64,000 nucleotides of DNA, taken from positions 124,001 to 188,000 of the forward strand of contig CBDDAC010000024.1 in assembly GCA_965224765.1 (NCBI GenBank). Reading direction: 5' to 3'. The notes beneath the pieces were generated by a model. That model was given only the letters and a program-made list of their open reading frames with translations, was not told where the DNA came from and did no database searches. A program made the position numbers and the translations under genes. The DNA comes from CAZDBA01 sp965224765. Its GTDB lineage: Bacteria > Planctomycetota > Planctomycetia > Pirellulales > Pirellulaceae. Positions within the stretch are counted from its first letter, which is position 1. Each line of letters opens with the position of its first letter. This document shows positions 42,261 through 51,479 of the stretch, one piece after another.

Positions 42261-44144
42261 CTATTTCTCGCCGACTTCACCGAGGTGAATTAAGTCGTTG
42301 ATGGAGAACCAATCATAAGGCAACACGTGTTCCTTACCATTCTCATCAAACAACACAACTCGATCTCCATCGACTTCCTTCAACACCGCTTTGATAGTTT
42401 TGAGCCCTCTGTGATGACGCCAAACACGTAGGTTTGGATCCTCCACTTTTGGAGGATCAACTTTTGGAGGATCAACTTTTGGAGGATCAACTTTTGGAGG
42501 ATCAGCTTTCGGAGGATCAACTTTCGGAGGATCAACTTTTGGAGGATCAACTTTTGGAGGATCAACTTTTGGAGGATCAACTTTTGGAGGATCAACTTTT
42601 GGAGGATCAACTTTTGGAGGATCAGCTTTCGGAGGATCAACTTTTGGAGGATCAACTTTTGGAGGATCAACTTTTGGAGGATCAACTTTTGGAGGATCAA
42701 CTTTTGGAGGATCAGCTTTTGGAGGATCAGCTTTTGGAGGATCAACTTTTGGAGGATCAACTTTTGGAGGATCAACTTTTGGAGGATCAACTTTTGGAGG
42801 ATCAACTTTTGGAGGATCAACTTTTGGAGGATCAACTTTTGGAGGATCAACTTTTGGAGGATCAACTTTTGGAGGATCAACTTTTCGGCGTTCCGCTCTA
42901 GGAGGATTTGCCTCGCTGGAATCTACTTTGAGAGTAGAAACAAAAGGTCGATTCACTTCTGGGATAGGTTTCTTGAACCTTCGAATAGAAGAGTTTTCTT
43001 CAGCGATGACATCCGAGGCCCGTTCTGGTCTCTTGACCAAAACGCTTGGTCCGTTCGAACGGAGCTCATCGATTGATTTTGGCGCCAATACTGGTTGGTG
43101 GGTCACAGAAGGAGTTGGATCAGTAGGACTCGACGATGGCGTGGGTTTTTCTGCAACGTGTGCGACCGGCATGCCCGAGCGAATTGGATCAACAGGGTCA
43201 TCGGATGGAGCATTCTCTAAACCCAAATCGTCTGGTGTCGATTCTACATTAGACTCAGGCTCGGTGCTGGCCTTAGGATCTGCGGGGAGGTCAATTTCAA
43301 TTTGTGGTTTGATCGACGGAGTCGCAGTGCCTTCAAGCTCCGAAACAACTTCGGCACTCCGAGAACGCTTCTGTTCTGCTTGGCCATCGGAACTTACAAA
43401 GAGCGAAACGACAGGAGGCAGGAACATGGCAAACATCGCTGCGGCAATTACATACCAATTGAGCCCCTCTTCTGATTGTGTCTCGTGCAAGCAAGACAAC
43501 AGAACAAGATGCGAGTTGGACTCGACGAAACTACAGCCAACAAGGTACCCATCATCTGTTTCATTTTGCCAGCGAATGCGGGCCGCGATAGTATGCTCCT
43601 TGCTATCCGGGTCGACCACCTGAAGTTTAACTCGTTCGCCAACTTCATGCTCTTCCTTTACCGCTAGGCAAAACCCTCCCAGCGAAATATTCTTTAATTC
43701 AACATCGGCGCCATGAACTTGGCCTTGCCGTTTCAATTCCGCATTGTGAGAAATGGGAATCCTTGGATTGGCACGTCGCTCTTTCCCTGAGACTCCGACA
43801 ACGAAGTCAATTACTTCTTCGGGTAAGTGCGGATCGAGTGAACAACCGACTTCCCAACAGTTGTCAGAAATTGATCGGATATGCCTTGCCGTGCATTGGC
43901 CCTCATAAATGACCTCCAACTGCATCGTTTCGATTCGAATCTCAACTTCTTCTGCAAAGCCGACGCAGATGGGAACGTGAAACTTGAGTCCGCGGCGCGA
44001 GATATCCACCAGATCGGCAGAATACTCTTTTGTTTCTCCCTCGCCAGCTCTCATAATCACAACTTGTAATTGCTTGAGATCTTCGACGGAAAAACGCTGC
44101 TCTCGCTTGAAATAAGTTTTTTGATTTTCGGTGGCGTTTGACAT
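42261..44144 (-). CDS. PilZ-domain membrane protein with KVDPP repeats and SHD1-like C-terminus
   Basis: 627 residues. Two PilZ-like domains (about 12-115 and 118-215) carry DISRRGLKFHVP and RRANPRIPISHNAEL, with NISLGGFCLAV as the second D/NxSxxG motif; such domains bind c-di-GMP. A membrane helix (VIAAAMFAMFLPPVVSLFV) lies near 232-250. A Pro/Ser/Thr-rich linker follows, then about 30 KVDPP/KADPP units (about 417-565). The C-terminal 58 residues (VWRHHRGLKTIKAVLKEVDG, then YDWFSINDLIHLG) resemble the SHD1 domain frequent in planctomycetes. The likely role is c-di-GMP sensing linked across the envelope to an SHD1-binding partner. The gene is transcribed alone. Confidence 0.82.
   Translation of the reverse strand: MSNATENQKTYFKREQRFSVEDLKQLQVVIMRAGEGETKEYSADLVDISRRGLKFHVPICVGFAEEVEIRIETMQLEVIYEGQCTARHIRSISDNCWEVGCSLDPHLPEEVIDFVVGVSGKERRANPRIPISHNAELKRQGQVHGADVELKNISLGGFCLAVKEEHEVGERVKLQVVDPDSKEHTIAARIRWQNETDDGYLVGCSFVESNSHLVLLSCLHETQSEEGLNWYVIAAAMFAMFLPPVVSLFVSSDGQAEQKRSRSAEVVSELEGTATPSIKPQIEIDLPADPKASTEPESNVESTPDDLGLENAPSDDPVDPIRSGMPVAHVAEKPTPSSSPTDPTPSVTHQPVLAPKSIDELRSNGPSVLVKRPERASDVIAEENSSIRRFKKPIPEVNRPFVSTLKVDSSEANPPRAERRKVDPPKVDPPKVDPPKVDPPKVDPPKVDPPKVDPPKVDPPKVDPPKVDPPKADPPKADPPKVDPPKVDPPKVDPPKVDPPKVDPPKADPPKVDPPKVDPPKVDPPKVDPPKVDPPKVDPPKVDPPKADPPKVDPPKVDPPKVDPPKVEDPNLRVWRHHRGLKTIKAVLKEVDGDRVVLFDENGKEHVLPYDWFSINDLIHLGEVGEK
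42443..42890. repeat. 15-bp tandem repeat encoding KVDPP
   Basis: About 30 nearly identical units of GGAGGATCAACTTTT (plus-strand reading), about 450 bp in all. A few units carry GGATCAGCTTT (Ala for Val). Units are in phase with the coding frame, so copy number changes keep the frame. The opposite strand reads LLEDQ repeats, an artefact. Length variation between strains is likely. Confidence 0.95.
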
Positions 44145-44442
44145 TGGATCGTTTTATTGACCAGTTGATTTGAGTTGCGAGCAGAAATAGATCGCACCGT
44201 AAGCTGTGAAAACCTAGGTTACGCCCTAATGCATGCGGCTAATCTGTCGATACGGTGAAAAAATACCGGCAAACGGTTCGATGTTAACTCACGTTATTCA
44301 GGCAAGCTTTTCGGGTCATAATGATTGCAACACCAGCTTTTGTGTTCTGTACGACTTGTTCCGGATTTAATCGTAATAATAGCGCCTTTCATGACCGATC
44401 TCATACTTGGATTAATCAACTTTCCAAGACCACGGTTTGATC
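44145..44442. other. Divergent spacer, 298 bp
   Basis: Between the PilZ gene and the secreted protein gene. It should carry both promoters; no hairpin or small gene seen. Confidence 0.5.
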
Positions 44443-45861
44443 ATGCAATTCTGGTGCAACGCCCAAACGATAAGCCTTTGCTTTGTGGTTGCGGCATGCC
44501 TGCCAACATTGACGAAAGCTCAACAACCTGAAACCACCGTTTCCACGACTGCCTATCAGCAAGTCCGAGACAGTCCGTTCCAGCGCATGTCGCTCACGGA
44601 GCTGCCTCAGACCATTCCCACGGCGCCGGAGGTAACCTCAATCCCTCATTCCGCCAGCACTGGGGCAGTCCGCCTTATCTCAAAGGCGGCAACGTCTGAA
44701 TCGGCAAAAACGACAACCTACCTGCCGACGACAGTCTCACCATTGCCAGAGCCGAGTGAACAATCAAATGAAACATCCAGGGTAATAAGCTCTCACGTGG
44801 TGATTCAGCCTCCCATGGTGCAGCCTTACAAGAGCAATCAATACTCATTTGTGGTCGAAAATTTGGGAGAGGTCGACGCAGAAGAGGTCACCATCGAAAT
44901 CAGCGTGGACGAGACCGCAAGAATCATTGCAATGCTTCCCTCAGATTCCGTCGTGACGGATCGCAATGCTCTCTTAAAAATCAAGAAACTTCACGCGGGC
45001 GAGCACTCAACCATTCACTTGACTGCCACCTCGAGCCTAGAAAGCCCCATTAGGTTCCGCGCAAAACTGGTACACACATCCATTCAGGATTTCGACCCGC
45101 AAGTCGGTGCACCAGGTATCGCGGTAGGCCCCATCGCCAGACATCAAACCACCGAGGCTCGTCCCTTTGTTTTGGAAGCTCTGCCTGCAAGCACCCCAAG
45201 TCACCATGTCCCGATCGTCTCAGTACCACCTGAGTTTCAACCTCGCCCGCACTTTCAATCCAATCCACATTTTCGTGGCGACCAAACAGGGACACAATTG
45301 GCCCAACAACCACTTCGCCCGCGTACCCCGTTTCAATCTGTTTCCAGCGGCGGCTTGACGACCTCCGTTGGACCGATCGCAAAACGACAACCGGAAGCCA
45401 TACTGACCGAAGACCAATTCAGTCCAGATCATTTTACTACGCCGATTCAACAAGTTCCAAACAGAGAACGATCTCAGGTTGTCGAAAACAGTTCTCAAGA
45501 AACGAGTTTGCCTTCGATCGAATCCATCGCACCGTTTTCTGGTCCCCGAAACATGGACCAGACAACAACTCGCGAATTTTCACTTGCCATCATCAACCCA
45601 ACCAACCGAACCGTCCATGATGTGTTCGTACAACTGACCGTCCCCCAAGGCCTCGAGATCATGACCTTTGATCGTCAGACTTGGTATGACGACGAAACGA
45701 GAACGATCTCATTCAAAATCCCCGGCATCGAAGCAGCGGAGTTTGAAGTCGTCAACTATGAACTCAAGGCAGCGGAAAGCGGATTTCAAATTCAAAAGCT
45801 GGTAGTCGAAGCAAAAGGCCTCGAACGCACCGAAGTACGTTTAGACACCCTGGTACACTAG
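44443..45861 (+). CDS. Secreted protein with CARDB/DUF11-like domains
   Basis: About 472 residues from ATG at 44443. The signal peptide ends near LPTLTKAQQ. Two beta-sandwich segments, about residues 120-215 (YSFVVENLGEVDAEEVTIEI) and 380-470 (FSLAIINPTNRTVHDVFVQL, then VPQGLEIMTFD), have the pattern of conserved-repeat (DUF11/CARDB) adhesion-type domains. A Pro/Gln-rich low-complexity stretch lies between them. It probably acts outside the cytoplasm; partner unknown. Confidence 0.75.
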   Translation: MQFWCNAQTISLCFVVAACLPTLTKAQQPETTVSTTAYQQVRDSPFQRMSLTELPQTIPTAPEVTSIPHSASTGAVRLISKAATSESAKTTTYLPTTVSPLPEPSEQSNETSRVISSHVVIQPPMVQPYKSNQYSFVVENLGEVDAEEVTIEISVDETARIIAMLPSDSVVTDRNALLKIKKLHAGEHSTIHLTATSSLESPIRFRAKLVHTSIQDFDPQVGAPGIAVGPIARHQTTEARPFVLEALPASTPSHHVPIVSVPPEFQPRPHFQSNPHFRGDQTGTQLAQQPLRPRTPFQSVSSGGLTTSVGPIAKRQPEAILTEDQFSPDHFTTPIQQVPNRERSQVVENSSQETSLPSIESIAPFSGPRNMDQTTTREFSLAIINPTNRTVHDVFVQLTVPQGLEIMTFDRQTWYDDETRTISFKIPGIEAAEFEVVNYELKAAESGFQIQKLVVEAKGLERTEVRLDTLVH

Positions 45862-45868
45862 AAAGTTC

Positions 45869-45893
45869 TGTCACTCTAAATTTGGGTGACAGA
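45869..45893 (+). terminator. Hairpin after the secreted protein gene
   Basis: CTGTCAC pairs with GTGACAG around an 11-base loop, eight bases after the stop codon. There is no strong T-run, so termination is moderate. Confidence 0.5.
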
Positions 45894-46010
45894 CTAGGTG
45901 CGAGTTGAACGTGCGGCAAGAATGGGTGCACGCTTGATTCCGGTGACTTCATCATTCAGTGGAATCTTCCGAGTCAGCAATCAATCACGGAACATCGCAC
46001 AAAACCACGT

Positions 46011-46035
46011 GTGGATCGACAATCTGTCGATCCAC
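46011..46035 (-). terminator. Terminator hairpin of the alkaline phosphatase gene
   Basis: Perfect 11-bp stem GTGGATCGACA-ATC-TGTCGATCCAC with a 3-base loop, ten bases beyond the stop; the minus strand then reads a short T-run (GGTTTTG). The hairpin lies between convergent genes. Confidence 0.75.
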
Positions 46036-46044
46036 GAAACAATC

Positions 46045-47718
46045 CTATTTCTTGAGATCACCCTCGGTAACTGGCTCATTCGCGCCTTCGGTTACCACGG
46101 GATCGCCACCCAGCAAAACCTCTGGACGATCGAGTTCAAAATAGTGTCCGTGGTCTGCCGTCACAATAACAATCGTGTCTTCCCACGCATTGTTTGCTTC
46201 AGCCCAATTCGTGATCGCATCGAATGCTGATTCACCACTAAACACGGCACCTATCGAATCATCAATATTGTTGTTGTGGTTGGCCCAATCCACGTCTCCC
46301 GCCTCGACCATCAACCAAAATCCTCGCTCCCCTTTTGCCTGCAACACGGAAATGGCAGCGGAAGTCATTTCAGCCAAGGTAGGGTTCTCGGAGATGTCCT
46401 CATCCGTGTAATGCTCTGCGGATTCTTCGCCCTGCGTTGGGTCAAATTTTCCATCAGCCGTTTGATAGGGCAGATGACCATACTCGGCGACTCCAAAATA
46501 TCCAAAAAGCCGCGATTTGCTTTTGGCCGCCTTCCTTGCAGCTTCCCCGAGCACACGACTCCCCAATTCACCCTCTGTCCGTAGGGCGACGACATATCGA
46601 CCGCCATTCTCCACATCAATAGATTCAAGATCACGTTCTGCGAGGTATTGATTCCCCGGCACATAGTTTCGCCCTTGATTGGTGCGATCGTCATCAAGCG
46701 TTTTGCCCCATCCGGCTCCAATAACCACGTCCATGCCGTTCAAACTTTCTGACCGATGCAATACGGATTTCACTCCCAACAAATCTCGTGTCAGATCCTG
46801 GTAGTCCTCGCGGCTGACATTATTTGCATAGGTCGCAGCAGGAGTCGCATGGCTGATCGGCACACTGGTTACCGCACCCACCGCAAATCCATCCTGTTGC
46901 AATCTCCGAGCAAGAGGTACGACCTCACGACCATCCGGCGCAATGTTGATGGACCCGTTATAGGTCTTAATTCCAGAGTTCATGCTCGTCGCAGACGCTG
47001 CGGAATCGGTGACGACATGTGGCAAATCTCTTTGGCTGCCGATGAGATAGGTCGGGTTGACCACAGGCGACCAAGGTGTAGAACCGCCCTGTTCGACGTT
47101 GTAACCGCCACGTTTTATGCCGCCAGGGTTCTTAATGATTTGCGAGTTGACATCATGGTCGGTCCCATCGTTGTGAGCGCTGCTCACGAAAAACCCATAG
47201 TCCGTTGTAACACCCCGATAATCAAGAAAGGACAGACCCCGACCCCGACCTTGCCGATAGGCAATTTCATTCTGCTTGTAGATTGCAGCCGAACGAGTCG
47301 TTTCGTAATCCATCCCGTCAAAGATTACCAGAAACACGTACTTCTTCCCGGCAGCAATTGCGTCTGCCTGAATTCGACAAACATCCGTTTGGTCTAAATA
47401 ATTTGCTGTGGGATTCAATGTTCCAATAGGCAACTGACCGTAGAGCTGTTCAATTTGCTCTGGTCGACGATACACACTATTGGAGTCTTTGTAGCTCTCC
47501 AAATCGGTCCCAAAGACATAAATGGGGATCAGTCGGTTCGAGTGACTTGTCCAGCCGGTATATTTCGAAGGTGTAGTCCCCCAATAACCCCAATCCGCGA
47601 AGTTACTTCCAATCGCTTGAAATTGCTGCCGCCGAAGGAAGTCAGACCCCGACTGAGCCAAACTAAAATCGCATAAAACCGAAGTGAAAATGACAAAAAA
47701 CAGGGTAGCAAATTTCAT
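46045..47718 (-). CDS. Alkaline phosphatase (PhoA superfamily), secreted
   Basis: About 557 residues from ATG at 47718 (MKFATLFFVIFTSVLCDFSLAQ, a signal peptide). Releases phosphate from organic esters in the periplasm or outside. The metal and nucleophile motifs are intact: an early FDGMDYETTR, VTDSAASATSMNSG with the catalytic Ser, MVEAGDVDWANHNNN, and VTADHGHYFELDRP. Residues for two Zn and a Mg are present. The protein is longer than E. coli PhoA, in line with PhoX-unrelated marine types. Upstream in-frame extension to 47772 is not likely. No recognisable Pho box was seen. Confidence 0.9.
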   Translation of the reverse strand: MKFATLFFVIFTSVLCDFSLAQSGSDFLRRQQFQAIGSNFADWGYWGTTPSKYTGWTSHSNRLIPIYVFGTDLESYKDSNSVYRRPEQIEQLYGQLPIGTLNPTANYLDQTDVCRIQADAIAAGKKYVFLVIFDGMDYETTRSAAIYKQNEIAYRQGRGRGLSFLDYRGVTTDYGFFVSSAHNDGTDHDVNSQIIKNPGGIKRGGYNVEQGGSTPWSPVVNPTYLIGSQRDLPHVVTDSAASATSMNSGIKTYNGSINIAPDGREVVPLARRLQQDGFAVGAVTSVPISHATPAATYANNVSREDYQDLTRDLLGVKSVLHRSESLNGMDVVIGAGWGKTLDDDRTNQGRNYVPGNQYLAERDLESIDVENGGRYVVALRTEGELGSRVLGEAARKAAKSKSRLFGYFGVAEYGHLPYQTADGKFDPTQGEESAEHYTDEDISENPTLAEMTSAAISVLQAKGERGFWLMVEAGDVDWANHNNNIDDSIGAVFSGESAFDAITNWAEANNAWEDTIVIVTADHGHYFELDRPEVLLGGDPVVTEGANEPVTEGDLKK

Positions 47719-48000
47719 GTGGATCTCTGTCGCCGGTGAATCAGTTTTCAATCTTAGTTGAAATTGCCCCATTTCATAACGCCTAACTCGTTTTTTTCAC
47801 GCCAACGGTTTCATGAAAAAACATTGATTCCCTGACGCGGAAAACTGCCGAAAAATCCGCGACACATGAGAGCGTTTGCGCATGGCCATGCTGGGGATCG
47901 TGATCTCCAGAACAAGTTTTCTTGGCATGGTAGCGAGATTGAAGCGTGCGCGATTTTTTCAGCGACATCAACACAGTTACTCCCACCTCAGCTGGTTGCC
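47719..48000. other. Spacer upstream of the phosphatase gene
   Basis: 282 bp, no gene seen. It should contain the phosphatase promoter on the minus strand; the nitrilase gene ends at 48001. Confidence 0.5.
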
Positions 48001-48828
48001 TCACTCACGTCCTAAATCCGCATAAAGATCTGGCCGACGGTCGTTAAGCCGATGAATTTCATGTTCACCGGGTATGTTGCAAAGATGCTTATTACGCGCC
48101 CAAGCTGGATCAACCTCTGCGTAGAGGATTGCCTCATCAGCGTGATTAGCAAAATCTAAATCGGCACCGCTGGGGTCGCAGATTTTGCTTTTACCGATAA
48201 ACTCAAATCCCCGCTCGATGCCAATTCGATTCACTGCCATAAAGTAGACGTGATTCTCAAGTGCTCGAGCATTAGGAATGAAATCGGCGGTTCGGCCCGA
48301 TGTAGGCGGCCAATTCGTCGGCAAGGCAATTAGCTCCGCCCCTTTTAACGTCAAAGCTCGAGACGCTTCTGGAAACGAACTGTCGTAGCAAATATTCATT
48401 CCGACTTTTAGATCACCCAAATCGGTGACAGCAAATTCTCGATCGCCTGGTGTGGTAAATCGATCGACACCAAGAAACGGAAGATGGGCTTTGCGATAGC
48501 TCCCCAAAACGCCTTCGGGACCAAGCAACGCCAACGCATTGAAAACTCGATCACCGTCGAGTTCAAAAAAACCAACGATTGTCCTCGTGTCCAGTTCCTT
48601 GCAGATTTTGATCAGCTGAACCAATGTCGGACCATCGAGGGTCTCGGCAAACTGCCGAGATTCTTCAAGACTTTCAAAGCAATAGCCAGGAAAGGTACAT
48701 TCTGGAAAGACGGTTAGCTTCGCGCCCTTCGCCGTCGTCTCCCGAAGTCGAGCTATGGTTTTTTCCAAGTTCGCCGCAACGTTGGCGAACTCGATATCCA
48801 TCTGCACGCCTGCAACCTTAATCGTCAT
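48001..48828 (-). CDS. Carbon-nitrogen hydrolase (nitrilase/amidase superfamily)
   Basis: About 275 residues from ATG at 48828 (MTIKVAGVQMDIE); longer starts at 48855 and 48897 would overlap the restored end of the upstream cytochrome gene. The catalytic triad is visible: Glu in FPECTFPGYCF, Lys in YRKAHLPFLG, and Cys in GMNICYDSSFPE. Members hydrolyse amides or nitriles; substrate unknown. It follows the cytochrome gene with an 11-base gap if that gene's frameshift is corrected, suggesting an operon. Confidence 0.85.
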   Translation of the reverse strand: MTIKVAGVQMDIEFANVAANLEKTIARLRETTAKGAKLTVFPECTFPGYCFESLEESRQFAETLDGPTLVQLIKICKELDTRTIVGFFELDGDRVFNALALLGPEGVLGSYRKAHLPFLGVDRFTTPGDREFAVTDLGDLKVGMNICYDSSFPEASRALTLKGAELIALPTNWPPTSGRTADFIPNARALENHVYFMAVNRIGIERGFEFIGKSKICDPSGADLDFANHADEAILYAEVDPAWARNKHLCNIPGEHEIHRLNDRRPDLYADLGRE

Positions 48829-48838
48829 CAAACTTGCC

Positions 48839-49010
48839 TCAATTGCCTGGTTCATTATTCGGTATCGGGTCAATTCGCTTGAGGCCAGAACCTCCACGAA
48901 GTTCTTGTAGTTTTTGGGAGTATTCCGCAGCCTTACCGGTCTCGCCGACGAGCATATAGTAGCGGATCAACTCATCCAAGAAATAGAGATTGCTGGCTGT
49001 TCCCCCAGAG
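48839..49010 (-). pseudogene. Out-of-frame C-terminal TPR segment of the cytochrome
   Basis: Reads NLYFLDELIRYYMLVGETGK and then AAEYSQKLQELRGGSG in a frame one base away from the cytochrome. It completes a TPR pair in the preceding protein. Either a true frameshift mutation or a base error at the G5 run. Confidence 0.6.
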
Positions 49011-51300
49011 CAATCTTCAGGTGCTTTTCCACCAGCGTATGCTGTTCCTGCCTTAGGCAACTTACCGCATATCGATAATGCAGTTCGCCAAGACCATCGA
49101 TTCCCTTAGATCGCTGAACCTCCTTTGCCAATAGTTGATGCTCTTCACCCCGTAAGCGGCCTAGTTCCTTGAGTTGAATCTGCATTTGGTCATTAATGGA
49201 TTGCAGACGCTCGGCGGGCGCGCCGTTTCGCCTTTCTTGTGCTCCAACTTGACGAAGATAGTCAATCTGGACTTCCAAAAATTCGGATATCATCTCACGC
49301 GGTCCCACTCGATTGGGCTCGACTTGGATCGCCGTCCGATAAGCTTTCTCAGCATCCTCGAATCTACGGAGCATCTGGTACAAGGAAGCGAGGCTCAAGT
49401 GGCTGTCGGCTCGATCGCTATCCAACAATGCACTTTCTTCGAACTCCAAAAACACTTTGGAGAAATTTTCTTCGTCTTCAGACCGAAAATACAGATTTCG
49501 CAAATTCATCGGCACGGCGGCAATCCAGCGTGCTGCACCAATTCGCACCTGAATCTGTTCTCGCGTCAACAACTTGGCTACGGCCTCGACCACGCGCCGC
49601 TGCCTGAGTTGCTGCTGTGTATTGAGCTTCCCCATCCTCAGGAGATGATCAAATTCACCATAAATTCTGGACAAGGCCGTAGACACCAATCCAACATCGG
49701 AACTTTTCAAGGCCTCCATCGCAGCCTCAAAGGTTTTCAACGACCTGTCAGACGATACTTCCAACAGGGCCGACGCTCTGATAATCGCTGGCACCTCACG
49801 ATCATTGATCAATCGCACCGCCGTTTCGATTTCTTTGCCACCACGGATTCGAGTCAACACCTCATAATAGGAATCCGTTCGCGAAGGGCTGGTTTCTCCG
49901 TACCACTGTTTTACCGCTGCTGTCATTGCGGAGTCGATACGTTTCAACTCAGCCCCAACTTCTTCGTTCCCTTTCTCTGTCTCGATGATCCAATCGAGGT
50001 ATTGGTTGACCTTGCCTTGGTTCTCCGGGGAAAGTCGCGCCGGCTCCAAATGACACTGGGTGCACGCATTGGGCGTTGAATACTTGACGCTCATGTCTGG
50101 CCGGGGAACTCGCAGACTATGGTCTCGACGCGCGTCAATGGACATATAAGTCGTTTCAGGCATGTGACATTCAACACAAAAACTGCCCGATGAACCAACC
50201 GCATGATGATGATGGTTTGGGGAATCATACTGCCCAGCAGGATGCTGATGACATGAAGTGCAAAGTGAATTCCCCTCGAACTTCACCTTAGTCGAGTGAG
50301 GATCATGACAGTCCGTACACCGAATTCCCTTGTGAAACATTTTGCTTTGCTTGAACGAACCATACACATAGTCCTCCAGGCGAATTTGACCATCCGAATG
50401 ATAGATTGGCTCGGTCAACAAACTGCAAGAAAAATGTTCATCAAAGGAAGCTCCCGCGACGAATCCCGATTGAATTTCGCCTCTGCGCGAATGGCAAGTC
50501 CCACACATTTCTACCTGCGGAAGATGACTGGCAGTTTTCAATTTCGCCAGTCCAAAGCCATAATTCCGATCCCAAAAAACCGATTTGGCGTTCGCCAATT
50601 GAACATGCAAACTTCCGGGCCCATGACATGCTTCACAACTAACGTCGATCTCACTAAACGTCGAGTGAAACGATTGACTGGACAACGAATAGTTTTTCTC
50701 CAAATTGGTACTGTGACACTTCGCACAGGCGGTGTTCCACCGTTGAGTCACTCCTGACCAGTGAAGTGGATCATCTCCTTCAAGCAATTCATCCACATCT
50801 GGTGGATTTAGATAAAACCACTGTTGATTCTCTACATCCCAGGATTCCCGCAAAACTTGCAATCGTCCAACCGAACCAGAACGTGCCGGCTCCGATTGTG
50901 GGAGTTCCACCATGTATTGTTGAAGTGGATACACTCCGAACACGTATTTAACTTCGAAATCACCCAATTCGCCATCTGGACCATCCGTCCGCACCATAAA
51001 GCGATCGCCATCGCGAAACATTTTGCTCCGCAATCCGTGATGTTCAAGCGTGTGATCAAAATCGGCCAAAACCGTCTCTGCATTGGCAACATCCATCGCA
51101 TGATCATGATGAGAACCGGTAAACAGCGCCGCCTGTTCCTGATGACATTCCACACAAGTATTGCGCCCAACATAATTTCGCTCAATGCCTTGGGGCAGTC
51201 CCATGTAGTAGTCGGCGAGAAAGTATCCGCAAATCAAGACCAGGACAATCAGTGCGGTAAGTGGCAGCCAAAATGATTTCACGAAGAATTTACCGGCCAA
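48967..51300 (-). CDS. Eight-haem cytochrome c with HEAT/TPR C-terminus (frameshifted near 3' end)
   Basis: 777 residues in the open frame. An N-terminal membrane anchor (WLPLTALIVLVLICGYFLADYY) is followed by eight CxxCH haem motifs: CVECH, CAKCH, CEACH, CGTCH, CTDCH, CTSCH, CVECH, CTQCH, within about residues 45-440. The C-terminal half is helical: HEAT-like (RASALLEVSSDRSLKTFEAA) then TPR units (ADSHLSLASLYQMLRRFEDA). The frame ends in a short odd tail (EQPAISISWMS). A second frame from about 49006 to 48839 continues the TPR (SNLYFLDELIRYYMLVGETG). The slip site is a run of five G (49002-49006 on the plus strand reads CCCCC). Probable envelope-associated electron carrier. Confidence 0.85.
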   Translation of the reverse strand: MAGKFFVKSFWLPLTALIVLVLICGYFLADYYMGLPQGIERNYVGRNTCVECHQEQAALFTGSHHDHAMDVANAETVLADFDHTLEHHGLRSKMFRDGDRFMVRTDGPDGELGDFEVKYVFGVYPLQQYMVELPQSEPARSGSVGRLQVLRESWDVENQQWFYLNPPDVDELLEGDDPLHWSGVTQRWNTACAKCHSTNLEKNYSLSSQSFHSTFSEIDVSCEACHGPGSLHVQLANAKSVFWDRNYGFGLAKLKTASHLPQVEMCGTCHSRRGEIQSGFVAGASFDEHFSCSLLTEPIYHSDGQIRLEDYVYGSFKQSKMFHKGIRCTDCHDPHSTKVKFEGNSLCTSCHQHPAGQYDSPNHHHHAVGSSGSFCVECHMPETTYMSIDARRDHSLRVPRPDMSVKYSTPNACTQCHLEPARLSPENQGKVNQYLDWIIETEKGNEEVGAELKRIDSAMTAAVKQWYGETSPSRTDSYYEVLTRIRGGKEIETAVRLINDREVPAIIRASALLEVSSDRSLKTFEAAMEALKSSDVGLVSTALSRIYGEFDHLLRMGKLNTQQQLRQRRVVEAVAKLLTREQIQVRIGAARWIAAVPMNLRNLYFRSEDEENFSKVFLEFEESALLDSDRADSHLSLASLYQMLRRFEDAEKAYRTAIQVEPNRVGPREMISEFLEVQIDYLRQVGAQERRNGAPAERLQSINDQMQIQLKELGRLRGEEHQLLAKEVQRSKGIDGLGELHYRYAVSCLRQEQHTLVEKHLKIALGEQPAISISWMS

Positions 51301-51479
51301 GGGATTTTATAGATTGAAAGTATGTATTCTAATTTAAGACAAAGTCTAAACCACGGCCTAGAATGACTTCTTGAAGATTTACGCTCGTCAACCGTTACTC
51401 CTTTTCCAATTCAGCAGAGTTTGAGGACAGCCCAACTCAACATTGGCGTTTTTACTTCGCATTTGCACCCCAAAACGTA

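Noticed and set aside
42443..42890. CRISPR array
   Set aside because: Units are 15 bp and contiguous with no unique spacers; they code for KVDPP in frame.
42434..42901. Long LLEDQ-repeat open frame on the plus strand and LILQK-type frame on the minus strand
   Set aside because: Both are other-frame readings of the KVDPP-coding 15-bp repeat; no start signals or family resemblance.
46756..47397. 213-residue plus-strand frame opposite the phosphatase
   Set aside because: Runs antisense to a well-supported gene with intact active-site motifs; no domain seen.
49174..50079. 301-residue plus-strand frame opposite the cytochrome
   Set aside because: Antisense shadow of the TPR/HEAT coding region, no recognisable family or ribosome binding site.
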